Source: Lactarius indigo (lineage: Eukaryota > Basidiomycota > Agaricomycetes > Russulales > Russulaceae). Taken from it: a DNA stretch of 64,000 bases. The stretch's first letter is position 1; each line of letters opens with the position of its first letter. The stretch covers positions 124,001 through 188,000 of the forward strand of contig JAFKAC010000049.1 in NCBI GenBank assembly GCA_025766275.1. The letters are read 5' to 3'. The position numbers and the translations under genes were made by a program. Below, piece after piece: positions 47,801-61,200 of the stretch. The notes below the pieces were generated by a model, which searched no databases, was not told the origin of the DNA, and saw only the letters and a list, made by a program, of their open reading frames with translations.

Positions 47801-48580
47801 CCCGGCAGTTTCTCGGGTGCATATGTCATAACCACGCGCAAGGGTCACTAAGCACCAAGAGGCTCGTTCTGTCCACACAGCAGAAGTATCTTGCATCCAC
47901 TCCCTTTGCATGGCTCGACATTACGGGACCCACCTTCAAACAATTTCAGAGATTGAGCTTCAGTTATTTTGGTCTAGCCCTCAACTTTCTCGCCCTTCGT
48001 TTTGTTTGCCATGGATACACCCGTTCACACCACGCATGCTGTCGCGGTCCGCGTCATGCATACTTTGGGTCGTCACACAACCTACTCCCGCTTTCCGCGC
48101 GTGACATCTAGTAACGACCATCTTTGGTTTGCGATCGTACGTCCCCATTCGCGCATACATCTACTAGCACTCTCAGCATCCAACACAGTTTCTATTGCCA
48201 TGATATCTCTTTTGCCTATGGACACTCGCAGACAAATTCGATTCAGCTGGGAATATGGCACGCTTCATTGCTGACGCCAATTATTCGGCGCTCAGTTTCT
48301 GGCGCACGTGACACCTGCACTTATCAGCAGTGGCGTCTTCACATTCATTGTGCGTTGGCACGACCAGGGCTCATGGCTCTTAGAATGGGCTTGTCCTTCG
48401 CACTATTCATACCGCCAGAAATTGTGGCGAAGGAGGCGCTATGGTCGTCGTTGATATGTGTGGGTGCGCCCGCTTCGTTTGCGGGGCTAGCGAAAGGATG
48501 CTCTATTGTTGTCTCATGTTCTCACGCAGTTAGGGGACAACCCCCACATGTATGCGGCTTCGGGGTGTTCAACTTTTGAT
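47801..48580 (+). pseudogene. Segment Y copy 2, 3' part
   Basis: Matches 56510-57180 in order (for example GCTCGACATTACG near 47912 and 56603; TTTCTATTGCCATG near 48188 and 56917; CAGCTGGGAATATGG near 48243 and 56970). Plus-strand frames hold hydrophobic pieces (GLSFALFIPPEIVAKEALWS), so a decayed membrane protein is possible. The reading is broken throughout and the family is not recognised. Confidence 0.35.
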
Positions 48581-49465
48581 TAATGGAGGATGCAAAGCCG
48601 GTCATGTTTGTTCTCAGCGTTGACGATGCGTGATACTTTACGCACGAGCTGATTAGAAGCTGAGCAGACACGTGGACATGTCTCCTCGGCCTGCGGCCCT
48701 GTTGATTGTAATGCGCATGTACAGGTACTGGCTCCTTATTTGGGGCTCGCGCGTGTCTGTTCGTTAGTGTACAACTCATGTTCGAGGGCTGGTACGGCCC
48801 TCTTAGACGCTCGTGGGGTATAGCCGACTGGTCTTTAGGGAGGAGGAAGCAGCGCGCCGGAGGAGACAGCCCCAATGTCGAGTGATGTTATTTTATTGAG
48901 GTGTAGACATTCGCGTACCTTATATCCCCTCTTCGACATTTCAGGCATGCCAAGCAGTCATGCATATGTCGAGACACAGGGACAAAAGCGAGATCAAATA
49001 AGAAGATTGGAAGACACGAGCAAAGTAAGGCTTCCTTCAGAACGGTGGCACAAGGCAAGCCACGTACTTGTTCTCAAGAATGCTTCGAGGCCTACCGATA
49101 CGAAATCTCAGCATAATCGGACTACCGGTCCCCAGAATACACTCTTTGTGTCATTTGTGTCTCGGAGTTTGTGGACGATGCTGCGACACGCTTTACATGT
49201 ACCCCTCTGGTTTTGTAGTATGCTTGCGCACAACGTCGTTCTCAAGTGCTCGCTGTAGGAGTCCCGGGGGCACGGATCGACTTAACCGACATGATTGGCT
49301 TGACTCCAGGTTTACAGGAAGACGACGTATCAATGTCATGAACGACTGACGTGAGGTCGCAAAGATCGCTGGTAATTCAAAACTACCGTATTCTCGATCG
49401 TACTAGTGGATAAAACATGAATCGGGGGTCCAAGTAACTTCGTAATTCAGTAGATGTAATTCAGT
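48581..49465. other. Spacer at the NLR6 3' end
   Basis: No gene seen. 48700-49150 matches 38380-38830, and 49320-49440 contains the same GACTGACGT..GTCGCAAAG block found downstream of the sedolisin copies, so the 3' flanks of the NLR units are related. Confidence 0.45.
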
Positions 49466-52400
49466 TCAAGTCGCGCCATGCTCTATCAGCAATTGTATCA
49501 CACTACGCTGCTCATAGAAACGTGCCACTCGGAGTGGTGTCATCCGGTAATAGCCAACTATGTTGACATCTGCCCCCCGTTCGATTAGCAGCCGTACAAC
49601 CTCAGAGTGCCCCTCGATCGACGCGTGGTGTAACGGGGTGAAGCGATGGTAATCTTTCGTGTCGACATCGACACCACGATCGAGTAACAACCGAGCAATG
49701 TCGGGATGTCCGCAAGTAGACGACTCGTGTAGCGGAGTAACACCGTCCCTGTCACGACAATTCACGTCTGCGCCACGATCAATCAGTAGCCGTGCAACCT
49801 CCAATCTCCCTTTTTTCGATGCCACGTGCAATGCGGTTTCGCGGTCGGAGTTCCGAGAATTGACATCAATCCCACGATCCAGTAAAGATTCAATGACCGT
49901 CAACCGTCCTCGTGCCGATGCAACATGCAGGCTCATCTCGTCTTCGCTACTTGAGGTGTCTTTGTCACTGGTACTTCTTCCATTTGTATCTTCTGGCAAC
50001 AACTCATCGACATCTGAACCATCCTGAGATGCCGCTTCAAGTTCCGGCGGGGCCAAACTCATGCACTCGGCCAGAAACCTTGCGACCTCGACCTTCCCAT
50101 TGCGGGACGCCATGTCGAAGGGGCATTTGTCGCGGTGATCGCGCACATTAGCATCCGCTCCAAACTCCAGCAACAGCTTCACAACATCCAGATGACCCCC
50201 TCGAGCCGCTGCGTGTAATGGTGTCCGGCCTTCGCTGTCTCTTGCGCCCACACTTGAACCACGTTTGATGAGGAAACCCGCGACATCAAGCTTTCCATTA
50301 CCCGATGCACGATGTAATGGTGTTTCCTGAGAGCTGCTTTGTTTATCGACGTCTGCGCTGCGGTTTACTAGCAACTCCGCGACCTCGAGATGTCCATTGG
50401 CTGATGCGTCATGGAGTGGCGACGAAAGGTCGTGATCCTCGGCATTCACATCCGCTCCACGCTCAATGAGAAAAGTAGCGACATCGAGCTTCCCGCCGCC
50501 TAATGCGACCTGCAAGGGAGTCTTCTCATCTTCATTCCGCACGTCGATGTCTACGCCGGCTTCAAGCAGTATTTCCACGAGGTCGAGGAGTCCGTATCGC
50601 GATGCATGGTGCAATGGAGTCTGGCCGTAACTATCTTTAAGCGTGGGATTTGCGTGATGCTCGATTAAGAAGCGCGCCACTTCGGGATTTTCGTCCCGCA
50701 GCACCAGGTGTAATGGTGTTTCTCCGTGTCGGTCCATCTTATCCGGGTCTGAGCCGTGTTGGATGAGTGGCCGAACAATGTCGAGGTATCCTGCGGATGA
50801 CGCCAGATGCAACGGAGTCTGGAGATCTTTGTCCTGCACATTTGGATCAGCACCGCTAACAAGTAAGTCCTGGACAATATTGGGATGCCCATGTTTTGAC
50901 GCCTGGTGCAATGGTGTTGACTGATCGTTATCACGGGACGCTACATCCGCACCACTCTCGATTAAAATACGCACGACCTCCGCATTTCCAAATTGTGATG
51001 CCATCGCCAATGCAGTTTGACCTTCTTCGTCGCGCGAATCTAAGGATGCACCGCAATCAATCAAATATTTCACGACGTCTGGATGCCCGAGCTTTGATGC
51101 AGCTTGCAATGGGGGCCTGATATTTTCATCCTGGGAATCTATATGTGCCCCATGATCTACCAGCAGCCGGCATACCTCCAGTGCACCACAATATGCCGCC
51201 ATAAACAACGGAGTCGAGTCTGTTTCGCCGGTCCGGGTAACATTAACGTCTGCTTGATGCTCGAGTAACAATCGCACTGCGTCGCAATCACCGCTCATTG
51301 CTGCGCCATGCAATGGACTGCCCCCGTCCATACCCGGGGCGTTGACATCCGCGCCATGCCGAAGTAGTGCACGAACAACATCAAACTCTCGGTTGACGAC
51401 TGCAGCATACAAGGGGGTCACGTAGCGACCGCCCTTGTCATGGATATCCTCTGGGCAGGTGACTGCGAGGTGTTCTACAATGCGGAGAAAACCACAGAGT
51501 GAAGCGTAGTATAATGGAGATCTCCGGGGTTCCTTCGGACGCGCAGTTACGATATGTTCTTCCCAGGGATAATCAAGGTCGTACATCCAGACCCATGCCG
51601 CAAAAGATGGCATGTTCCGGTCAAAGAGACGCTCCATCAGATCCTGGATATCCAACGACACGGTCCCAAATTTGGCATGCTCGACCCAGTGCCGGGCCGC
51701 ATAGATGGTAAGTGGTTGCTTTTCTACCACACTCTTGTCGACTTGGCCATTAAGGCTAAGTAAGATGCTGAGGCAAGCTCGCACGAGAGTGGTGTGTGCG
51801 GAATGAGGGAGGACATGATATCGAGAGAGACGGTCTCCTGCCTTGGCAAGGCGGTCAGATTCCAGAAACTCCCTGACCGTGAAATGCGCAAATTGAACGA
51901 CCGGGAAACCATCTACATTGACGACAGTGATTAGACTGGAACAGGTCGATATCAAGCATTTCTGCGCGTCCTCAGAGCGCCAATCTATCTGGTCCTCCGA
52001 ATCACCTCCGACGTCGAATAGAACGGCAAGGACGTCTGCGAGCTCTGCGAGGCGAAGTGGGCGGACGGAGACGCAGAGGCACTGAAAAAGGCAGCGGGCG
52101 TATTCTTCGCTATCCTTGTCGATCCCCAACAAGATACGCTCGTATGTTTCATCCAATGTCTGAGGCAATTCCTTCAGGGCCCGCGCAATTGTTCCCGGAA
52201 TGCGGACACGCAACGCGTCCAGTTGACAATACACCCATCGGAACCTATGGTAGAATGAGAAATAGTTAAGATTTAGTGATAACGATTACTTACATCCCGT
52301 CGGCCTTCTCAGAGATCGTATCGATAACCAGTTTCTTATCCTCCGCTCTCCATTTTCGCATCTTGCGGTCCGAATGAACAACATGGGTGACATAGTCAGT

Positions 52401-54288
52401 TATATCCTGCTTTTGACCGTCTTCTTCATGAAGAGAAACAGAATGAGATGCCAAAGGCTCGAGGGCTTCGAGGATATCGGCCTCGGGACGACCGGTCACA
52501 CAAATGCGTAGATTCGGAAGTCGTGACTCAACAAGGTCTTCTATAAGTCCAAGGACGGCATCGCGTGGAGGAGGTACGCCAGATGTGTTGGGACACTCGT
52601 CGAGAGCATCTATGATGAGATAGATCGCCGGCTGCTCAGGGAGCAACAGCATATCCTTGAGGCATATGACCAGGGCATTGTCATCGGGCGACCGTGATCC
52701 ATTATCGTATGTGGAATAAAGGCGAGAGAGGATTTCGTAGCAAGGGTCTGACTTAGCGCAGAGCTGCACTAGAAGGGATGATAGTAAGCCACGGACGTCT
52801 TGCTTTGCCACATTTCTGAAGTCGAAGTAGTAATAAGCCGTCAAGCGCAATCCCGCGTCACGTAGGGCCATGGACTCCTCGATGACGGTGGAACTAGTTG
52901 ACAAATGTCAATATGAATACAACTCGATGAGGTAAACGGATGTGGCACGCACCACAGAATGCTCTTCCCCGATCCCGCTGTAAGGGGCTGCCGTCAGTTG
53001 CCATGAAAGGAAGACCCTAGAATCACTTACGCTTGCCAAGGATCAACAGAAGACATCCCTTCGCATTCCACTCCTTGAAGTTACCGCCTTGAGTAAACCA
53101 CACGGCAGACCCGTCGCTAACACGTCTGCGGGCAATCACTTGATTTTCCGACGGGTTTGGCGGGGAAAGCCAACTAATAGATTTATCGTGTAAACGGTCA
53201 CCTGTGAGACGAGTTTGTTTATCCTCCGGAGCTATGCGTTGTGGACGAGACAACACACGGTTCATTTTGTTTATCTCGTTCACGACGTCTTGCATAGTCA
53301 CTAGAGTTTCACCATAAGCGCGAGATATAATTCATAAACAATATTTCAACGCACCGAGAGTCGTCCGGATCGCGACGCTCGACGCCTCGCCACCTACGGT
53401 AGACAACAACCTGATCAGATGTCCGAAGTCGACCAAGGCGCTTCACTCACCATCCATGACCACTTTCATATTGTTCATAAGACCATGGACAACCTCCAAG
53501 ATGTGCGCCTCCATCATCCGGGCCTCGTCCTGCGTGAGTCGGTCCAATCTACGCAGTATATTTTCGATCTCGCTGTCGCCTAACAACTTCTTGGCGAATT
53601 GCTCTGCAACGAGTTCAGGAACAACAACCTATAAACACGGAATGGAATGGCTCACTGAATCGGCCTTGTTTTATTTGTTTCTTCGCCTGAGAAAGGATGG
53701 AAAGCAATTCGACCATTATCTTCACGATTATCTCGGTCATCGAAGGGCTCAAGTCGATCTTGGTATAAATGTCGAGGCGCTTGAGGAAGTTTCCGATGCA
53801 CTCAAAGAGTTCAAGAAGGGCATCGTAACTCGCGCTGACACCTTCGGCCGCCTGATACGATCGGATATCAGAGGGGCATGTTGGCCGATACAAAACGAAG
53901 GAAAACGCATACGGTGAAGAGGACATTGATGCCGACAAAGATCATCTTTGCAGGTTGAAATGGGATCTGGTGAAGAAAAATTTTAAGAAAGGCGAGATCG
54001 CAACGATCGCTTGCGGTCGCGGCTCACGAGACTAGTTGCTTCACCAAGAATTGCAGAGAAGGCGTGAACGAATTGCACGACCGGGTTTAGACAATCGATG
54101 AAGTTCCGATTCTTGTCCCGATATTCCTTGAACTCGTCCTTTTTCTTTTCGAGTAGCTGAAGGATGGCAGCAGGAGAGTCGCAGGCCTTGATCTGTTCGG
54201 CGAAGGGGTTGTCGTGGAGATCTATCTTCATTTGTTCGGCGTAATTATCCAACGCATCGCGAATCAACTGAAGGCTAGGAGAAGACAT
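49466..54288 (-). CDS. NLR6: Goodbye-NACHT-ankyrin STAND protein, intact
   Basis: Complete model of 1439 codons plus stop. Exons: 54028-54288, 53913-53966, 53656-53851, 53451-53603, 53355-53393, 53259-53300, 53031-53201, 52953-52977, 52294-52893, 49466-52244. The N-terminal exon differs from that of NLR7 at only a few of 87 codons. Walker A is GKPGSGKS on the microexon, Walker B YLIIDALDEC, then NLRICVTGRPEAD. The winged-helix-like part has QFAHFTVREFLESDRL. Twenty ankyrin repeats are counted (15, an acidic linker with LLPEDTNGRSTSDKDTSSSE, then 5), ending QLLIEHGAT. The NACHT exon looks most like NLR3 (MLLLPEQPA, GVPPPRD), while the 5' exons look like NLR7. Confidence 0.92.
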
Positions 54289-54890
54289 TGTTGAGAGGAC
54301 AATGAGGGTTTGCACTAGTCGAGTTGAGTGAGGACGGCCGCTAGTTGCGATCGATCACAACGTGTACTTGGTTCGTCTTGCGGAAAGCCAAATCCGAGGT
54401 CTGACTCAGCACAAACGGGACGATAGGCACCTGTTGCGTGCATGATTGTAATAGGGCTCGAATGATGCAGTCACTGAGGAATACAGTAGGAATACTCTGA
54501 ACGGTTCGATACTTCAGTACTCTGTATGCAGTATGTATCGTCAGTATTACAGTAATTATATAACACTGTCGAACTGCTAGTCCGAGGTGCCGCGGCAAGG
54601 GTCGCGGGCGATCTTCACGGCAACTCCCATGCTTCGGCGGTTGTCCAGCACCAAATTCTCGCCAGTTAGCAATTCTATCATTGCTTCCGCAAGGAAATGA
54701 TCCGTAAAGCTTGAGTCCACTCAAAAAAAAGACCAGGAGAGAACAAAGGCACTTTCCAAAAAAAAAAGACAAAGGTTTCATCACGACAAAACGGGAAATC
54801 TAGTTTTTTTTGGGTGGGGCAACGACAAGAACGCCGCACTCGCTCCAAGTACGACATCATACATGGCTCAACTACGACTCCCACTCCGAC
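54289..54890. promoter_or_regulatory. NLR6 upstream region
   Basis: No gene seen. It is nearly the same as 62994-63591 upstream of NLR7 through most of its length, including the T/A runs near 54724 and 54760, which marks NLR6 and NLR7 as products of a recent duplication in this part. It presumably holds the promoter and leader. Confidence 0.5.
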
Positions 54891-56410
54891 CTAGTCGTCT
54901 TTCTGCCCTGTGTCCCTCTGCGACGGCGAAGCTGCAAACCCACTTAACGGCGAGCGCGGCGTGGGCGAGAAGTGACCAAAAAGTCTGTGGCGTGGAGGCC
55001 CCACGATTCGCATTGATGAAGGTCTTGTTCTAATCGCATGAGGGAGCACCACTAGTTCTCTTGAGGTGAGTGAGCCATAAATACGGCGCGCACATCCGTC
55101 TCGATCGTTGTCTAGTTTGTATTTGTACAGATATTGCGAGCGACGAAAGAGGTCTGCGAGAGCCACGGGAATTGCACTAGCGGTGCGGTGAGGGCTTCAG
55201 CGTGTTCTAATTATAGTACATGAGGCTGGTCCGACAGGGATCCCGTGAGCGACTCACCGACTCACTTGTGCAGTAGCCTATCCGGCGCCAGATGCGCTGT
55301 CCCGGTGGAACCCTTTGCTGAGGTATACTCTGTCACCAACAACGCCACGTAGGTCAACGGTCGAGTCTAAGAATATCATCAGCATCTTGCGGCCCGGCAG
55401 CCTAAGGGAGGCACGATCAGGACATATGCAGGGCTTATTGAGGTCAAATCGACATTGGCGTCCGAATAAATCACGGGGGAGTAATACATACCGAACTCAT
55501 GATCAGGCCAGCCCCATATGAACTCGCTAAATGATATTCACGATGAGAAGTGCGATGAGGGCAATAGAGAGGGTGAGGAGGCCGTACTCGCTTCAGCAGG
55601 TGTGGTATGTCGATGGGAATTTGGTAAAGTATCAAAACTCTTGAGGGGAGCAGGTGCGACAGCGTCGACCTTGTCGAGGAGGGCCCCTCATGCGGGGGCC
55701 TGCGATCGACTTAAAAGGGGGGGAATAGCAGGATCCCGGAACCACGCACCCTCTCAAGACCCTTTGCAGCGCACTTCCCCCCTTTAATGATAGGTAAACT
55801 TAACATCGCTTGCTACAAGTCATATCACCTGCATCGATTCGACAACATCGAGCCGGTCCCGTCACGACAAAGCGGTCGCCAAACGCAAGTGGATAGAGAA
55901 TGTCGATCGCCATGTCGGGTTAGACGTTAGCCGACCTGTGATTCACATATGAGACCATGAAGGACGAGATCAAAAGAGGTGTGGTGTGCAGGCCGAGGAT
56001 TTGGGTAATCAGGTACAATGCATAGCGGAGTAAGGGTCTGCAAATTAACGAATGAGATGAAGGAGATATTGCAACCAGTAGAGGCGCACCTGACTCGTAC
56101 AGCTACCTGATGGTTCTGCAGCTTCCGAAATTGTCGATAAGAGTCCAGCGATACGTGAACGATCCAAATCCGAACGCAACGCGATCGTGGTCATGTTGAT
56201 CGCCATACCAGCTCATTGGGCACGTATCCACAATGGTGCAGGTCCTACGATCACCCCGGGCGAAAGGCTCGAGCCGGCCATGAAGAGGGGGAAGGTAAGA
56301 CAGACGAGGAAGAGGTGATGTGAGAAGGAGCAGCTAGAGTGCGTGCTGTCGTGCTTGGGGAGATGAGCGTCGACCCAATTCGGCCAGAGACGGCTGACGC
56401 AATTCGTTCT
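54891..56410 (-). pseudogene. Gene X copy C
   Basis: The tail FGHFSPTPRSPLSGFAASPS..KDD stops at 54891-54893. Compared with fragment B, the Ser/Pro-rich part between tail and core is deleted (about 54985). The core near 55290-55400 (STVDLRGVVGDRVYLSKG) and the 5' exon near 56110-56290 (TCTIVDTCPMSWYGDQ, RVAFGFGSFTYRW, LIDNFGSC) remain. An upstream frame contains FSHHLFLVCLTFPLFMAGSS, a possible signal peptide. It is broken by frameshifts and not recognised. Confidence 0.5.
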
Positions 56411-56458
56411 CACACCATCCCCTCACTGACTTTCGGCTCTTCCCTGCTCCCATTCGAC

Positions 56459-57180
56459 GATGTCCCTGTTTTGGGACCAAACTCACCGTAACCATGGCAG
56501 TTGGTCGGTTTCATACGCCGTAACTACGCCCAAGGTCGCTAAGCGTCAAAAGCGCGTGCCGTCTACCCAGCGGAAGTATCTTGAGTCTGCACTTTTCACG
56601 CGGCTCGACATTACGAGGCATACCTTCAACAATCTCACATATTGAGCTACAGATATTTCGGTTTCGCTCTCAACTCTACCAGATATTACGCCGAGCAGCG
56701 ACGCGCTAAGCGCTCTGCTTTCACTTTCACCTTCACTCTGTTCGTAATAGAAACGCTCGTTCATACCACGTATGTCGTTGGGTCCACGTCGTGCATCACT
56801 TACTTTGGATCACAAGACTTACTCCCCGCTTCCATACGTGAGTTTCGGAACAGCATCTTCGGTCGGCGACCGTGTTCGTCCCTCTCCATCCACTAGTACT
56901 ATCGGCATCCGACATAGTTTCTATTGCCATGGTATTTCTTCCACCTGTGGGCTCTTGCCGACGGACTTGACTCAGCTGGGAATATGGTGTGTTTCATCGT
57001 CAGCGGACAGTTTCTGGCGTATGTGATACTGGCACCCTGGACCCGTGGCTCTTAGAATGAGGTTGGTCACTGCGCCATTCATGTTACCAGAAGTTACGCC
57101 GACGAAGTCACTTGTGTCGTCGTTGGTGCGTGTGCATATGCCCTCTTAGTTTTGCGGGGCTGGCGACAGTTTAGTGGCAC
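56459..57180 (+). pseudogene. Segment Y copy 3
   Basis: It begins ATGTCCCTGTTTTGGGACCA like the 46549 copy, then jumps after about 50 bases to sequence matching 47815 onward. A plus frame at 56642-56896 (RYFGFALNSTRYYAEQRRAK, TLFVIETLVHTTYVVGS) has a hydrophobic stretch and could be part of a membrane protein. Broken and not recognised. Confidence 0.35.
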
Positions 57181-57512
57181 TTGAGATGAAATGGCAATGG
57201 AAATAAATCGCAAAGGCGAGAATGAATCATGCAAACTTAATGGAAATAAGACACAATTAGTCCAAGTCTTCTGAACAGCCGCGAGGATGCGCAGCGGTGA
57301 TATTTGTATGTCAGGCTCTGGCTCGTGCGTCACCTGGTCTTAGGCTAGTCAGCCGGGTTGAGCATGCCGAAAATGCGACATTTGTCACGCAAGCAAGGAC
57401 AAGAGGGAAAATGTAGTTTTTTTTTGGGAGGGGAGGGGGTAAATGACAAGTATGGCGCACTTCGCTTCAAGTACAACATCGTACATGACACAACTACTAA
57501 TCCCATCTGGAC
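57181..57512. other. Spacer without recognised gene
   Basis: About 0.3 kb. Its last 120 bases (T-run near 57418, CGCTTCAAGTACAACATC) match the DNA just downstream of the gene X stop in other units. A further unit with a lost NLR gene may once have stood here. Confidence 0.4.
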
Positions 57513-57990
57513 CTAATCGTCCTTCTTCGTCGTGTCTCCCCGGCATGAGTGGAGCTCAAAGTCACTTAATGACGAGTGCTCCTTGAGCAAGAAATGGCTG
57601 TACGCGAGCGCGCCGAGTCCCAGTGCTGGAAATCCCAGCGAGGCCGTCGTCTCCCGCATGCGCAACCTGCCACCACTGACGGCGCCATGCGGGTCTGTCC
57701 AAATAGGCCAGGAGAGAGTACGAGCCCGGAAAGTGCACCAGAGAAGCCGCCAGATAGTACCAGAGGTGGTGCTTTGCCAGGCGATTGGTGCCAGTGGGAG
57801 TACGGAAGCGTTGGTGAGTAAGTTGAACTGGAGCCATCGGCCCACCGCCTAGCTGCTTGCCGGTGTGCATTTCTCGAGCCTGCGCGAGGGCTTTACCGAT
57901 CTATGTGCCGCGCAGGCCGCTCCATGAGGAATTGGGTCAATGTGTTGCTACCTCAGGCTGCGTCATCTGACCTTGAGTGCGACCACTTGC
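57513..57990 (-). pseudogene. Gene X fragment D
   Basis: A minus-strand frame stopping at 57513-57515 has an end (RGDTTKKDD) and an internal block (WPIWTDPHGAVSGGRLRM, LGFPALGLGALAYSHF) matching fragment A. It has no NLR gene directly downstream in its own orientation, unlike fragments A, B, C and E. Decayed; unidentified. Confidence 0.5.
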
Positions 57991-58208
57991 GACGACCTAA
58001 TGTCTGCTACCCACCTTGCTGCCCACGATGCGCAGATTCTCCAAGAGACAATGTTATTTCCTGAGCCACCAAATCGACGTCGCAAAGACACTACAATAGT
58101 AAAAGTAAGTGTTGTATTAGTGCTAACGACCTAACGTGTGTAAGAATAAAGCATGAAATGGAGGTCCAAGTAAATTTGTTGTCCAACAAGTTACAAGTAC
58201 GGTCCTAC

Positions 58209-61200
58209 TCAACTCCTGGAATGCCTTTTCAGTAATTGTACGACACTATCTTTACACCGAAGCTGCGCCATTTGGAGTGGTGTCCAACCATAATCGCCAA
58301 TCGCGTCGACATTGGCCCCTCGTTCGATTAGTAGCTGCACGATCTCGGAGTGTCCCTCTTCTGATGCGTGGTGTAGTGGAGTGAAACGATGCTGACATTT
58401 TGTATCAACATGGGCACCAGAATCAAGTAACAACCGAGCAATGTCTGGGTGTCCGGAAAGAGATGAGTCGTCTAGCGGGGTATGACCCCACTTGTCACGA
58501 CAATTCACGTCCGCGTCACGATTAATCAGTAGGCGCGCAACTTCCAATCTTCCATTTTCAGAAGCTACGTGCAATGGGGTTTCGTGGTCGCTGTTCCGAG
58601 AATTCACATCAACCCCACGATCTAGTAAGGATCGAACGACGGTCAAGTATCCGCCTGCTGATGCGACATGCATCGTCATATCGTCTCCGCCACCGGGGGT
58701 AACTTCGTCACTTCTTCCATTTGTATCTTCGAGCAACAGTTCATCGGCATCCGGACCGTCCTGAGATGCCGCTTCTGGTGGGGCCAAACCCATGCGCTCG
58801 GCCAGAAACCTTGCAACCACGACCTTCCCGTTGCGCGACGCCACGCAGAGGGGCGATTCGTCATTGACATCACGTACATTGATATCCGCTCCCGACTCCA
58901 GTAACATCTCCACAACATCTAGGTGCTCCCCGAGAGCCGCTACGTATAATGACGTCCGCCCTTCGCTATCTCTTGAGCCCACATTCGAGCCACGTTTGAT
59001 GAGGAAACGCGCGACATCAAGCTTTCCGTTACTCGATGCACGGTGTAACGGTGTTTCCTGGGAGCTGGTTTGTTTATCGATGTATGCGCCACACTCAACC
59101 AGCAATTCCACGACTTCAAGATGTCCATTGGCCGATGCGTCATGAAGTGGAGACGAAAGGTCAGCATCCTCGATATTCACATCCGCTCCATGCTCAATGA
59201 GAGAAGCAGCAACGTCGAGCTTCCCGCAGCCTGATGCGAGGTGTAAGGGAGTCTTCTCGTTTGCATTCCGCACATTGACGTCTACGCCGCTTACAAGCGA
59301 ATTTTCCATGAGGTCGAGGAGTCCGTTTTGCGATGCGTGGTGCGACGGAGTCGGGCCGTCTCTGTCTTCGAGCGTGAGATTCGCACGACACTCGATTAAG
59401 GGGCGCGCCACTTCGAGTTTTTCGTCGCGCAGTGCCAGGTGTAGTGGGGTTTCTTGGCGTCGGTCCGTCTTATCTAGGAATGAACCGTGTTGGATCAGCG
59501 ACAGAACAATGCCGAGGTATCCTGCGGATGATGCCAGATGCAACGGGGTCTGGAGATCTTTGTCCAGCGCATTTGGATCAGCGCCGTTAACAAGTAAGTC
59601 CTGGACGACATCGAGATGGCCGTGCTTTGATGCTTGGTGCAACGGTGTTGACTGATCGTTATCACGGGACGCTACAGCCGCGCCACTCTTGATTAAAATG
59701 CGTACAACCTCCGCACGTCCAAATCGCGATGCCACCGCCAATGCAGTGTGACCTTCCTCATCGCGGAAATCTGAGGATGCACCGCAATTGAGAAAATATT
59801 TCACGACGTCCGAATGCCCGAATCTCGATGCGGTTTGCAATGGGGACACAGAATCACCATCCCGGGAATCTACATTTGCCCCATGCTCCACTAGCAGCTG
59901 GCAAGCCTCCAGTGCACCACTAAATGCCGCATAATGTAATGGAGTCCGGTCCGTTTCATCGGCCCGGGCGATGTTGACGTCCGCTTTGTACTCGAGTAGC
60001 AATTGCACTGCGTCGCGATCACCGCCGAATGACGCGCTTTGCAATGGACTGAGCCCGTCCATACCCGGTGCATTTATATCCGCACCATGCCGAAGTAATA
60101 CACGAGCAACATCAAACTCTCGGTTGACGACTGCAGCATACAAAGGGGTCACGTATTGACCGCCCCTAGCATTGATATCCCCTGGGCAAGTGTCTGTGAG
60201 GTGTTCTACAATGCGGGGAAAACCACAGAGCGAAGCGTAGTATAACGGGGATGCCACGGGTTGCTTTGGGCGTGCCGTCGCAATTTGCCCTTCCCAGGGT
60301 TGATCGAAGTCATATATCCAGACCCAAATAGCAAAGTATGGCGTTTTCCGTTCAAAGAGACGCTCCATCAGATCCTGGATATCGGACGACACGGTCCCAA
60401 ATTTGGCGTGGTCAACCCAGTGCCGGGCCGCATAGATAGCAAGTGGATGGTTTTCTACCCCCCTCTTGTCGACCTGTCCATCAAGGCCAAGTAAGACGCC
60501 TAGGGAGACTCGCGCAAGAGTACTGTGTGCAGAAATAGGGAGAATATGATAACGAGAGAGACGCTCTCCTGCCTTGGCAAGGCGGTCAGACGTCAGAAAC
60601 TCCCTGACCGTGAAATGCGCAAATTGAATGACCGGGAAACCATCCACATTGACGACAATAATTAAACTGGAACAGGCCGAAATCAAGGCTTTCTGTGCAT
60701 CCTCAGAGCGCCAATCAATGTGGTCCCCTAAATCACCTCCGGTGTCAAATAGAACGGCAAGGACCTCCGCGAGCTCTGCAAGGCGAAGTGGGCGGATGGA
60801 GACGCAGAGGCACTGAAAAAGGCAGCGGGCGTATTCTTCGCTATCTTTGTCGATACCCGACAAGATACGCTCATACGTTTCATCCAAGGTCTGAGGCAAT
60901 TCCTTCAGGGCGCGTGCAATCGTTCCTGGAATGCGGTGACGCAATGCTTCCAGTTGACAAGAAACCCATCGGAACCTATGGTCAGATCAGAAACAGTTAA
61001 TCCAGTAATAACGATCACTCACATCCCGTCGGCCTTCTCAGAGATCGTATCGATAACTAATTTCTTATCCTCTGATCTCCATTTTCGCATCTTGCGGTCC
61101 GAGTGCACAACAGAAGTGACATAGTCGATGATATCCCGCTTCTGCCCGTCTTCGTCGTGGAGAGAAATAGTATAAGATGCCAAAGGTTCGAGAGCTTCTA

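Noticed and set aside
56642..57180. Resemblance of segment Y to basidiomycete multi-pass membrane proteins
   Set aside because: Only short hydrophobic pieces in broken frames; no diagnostic motif.
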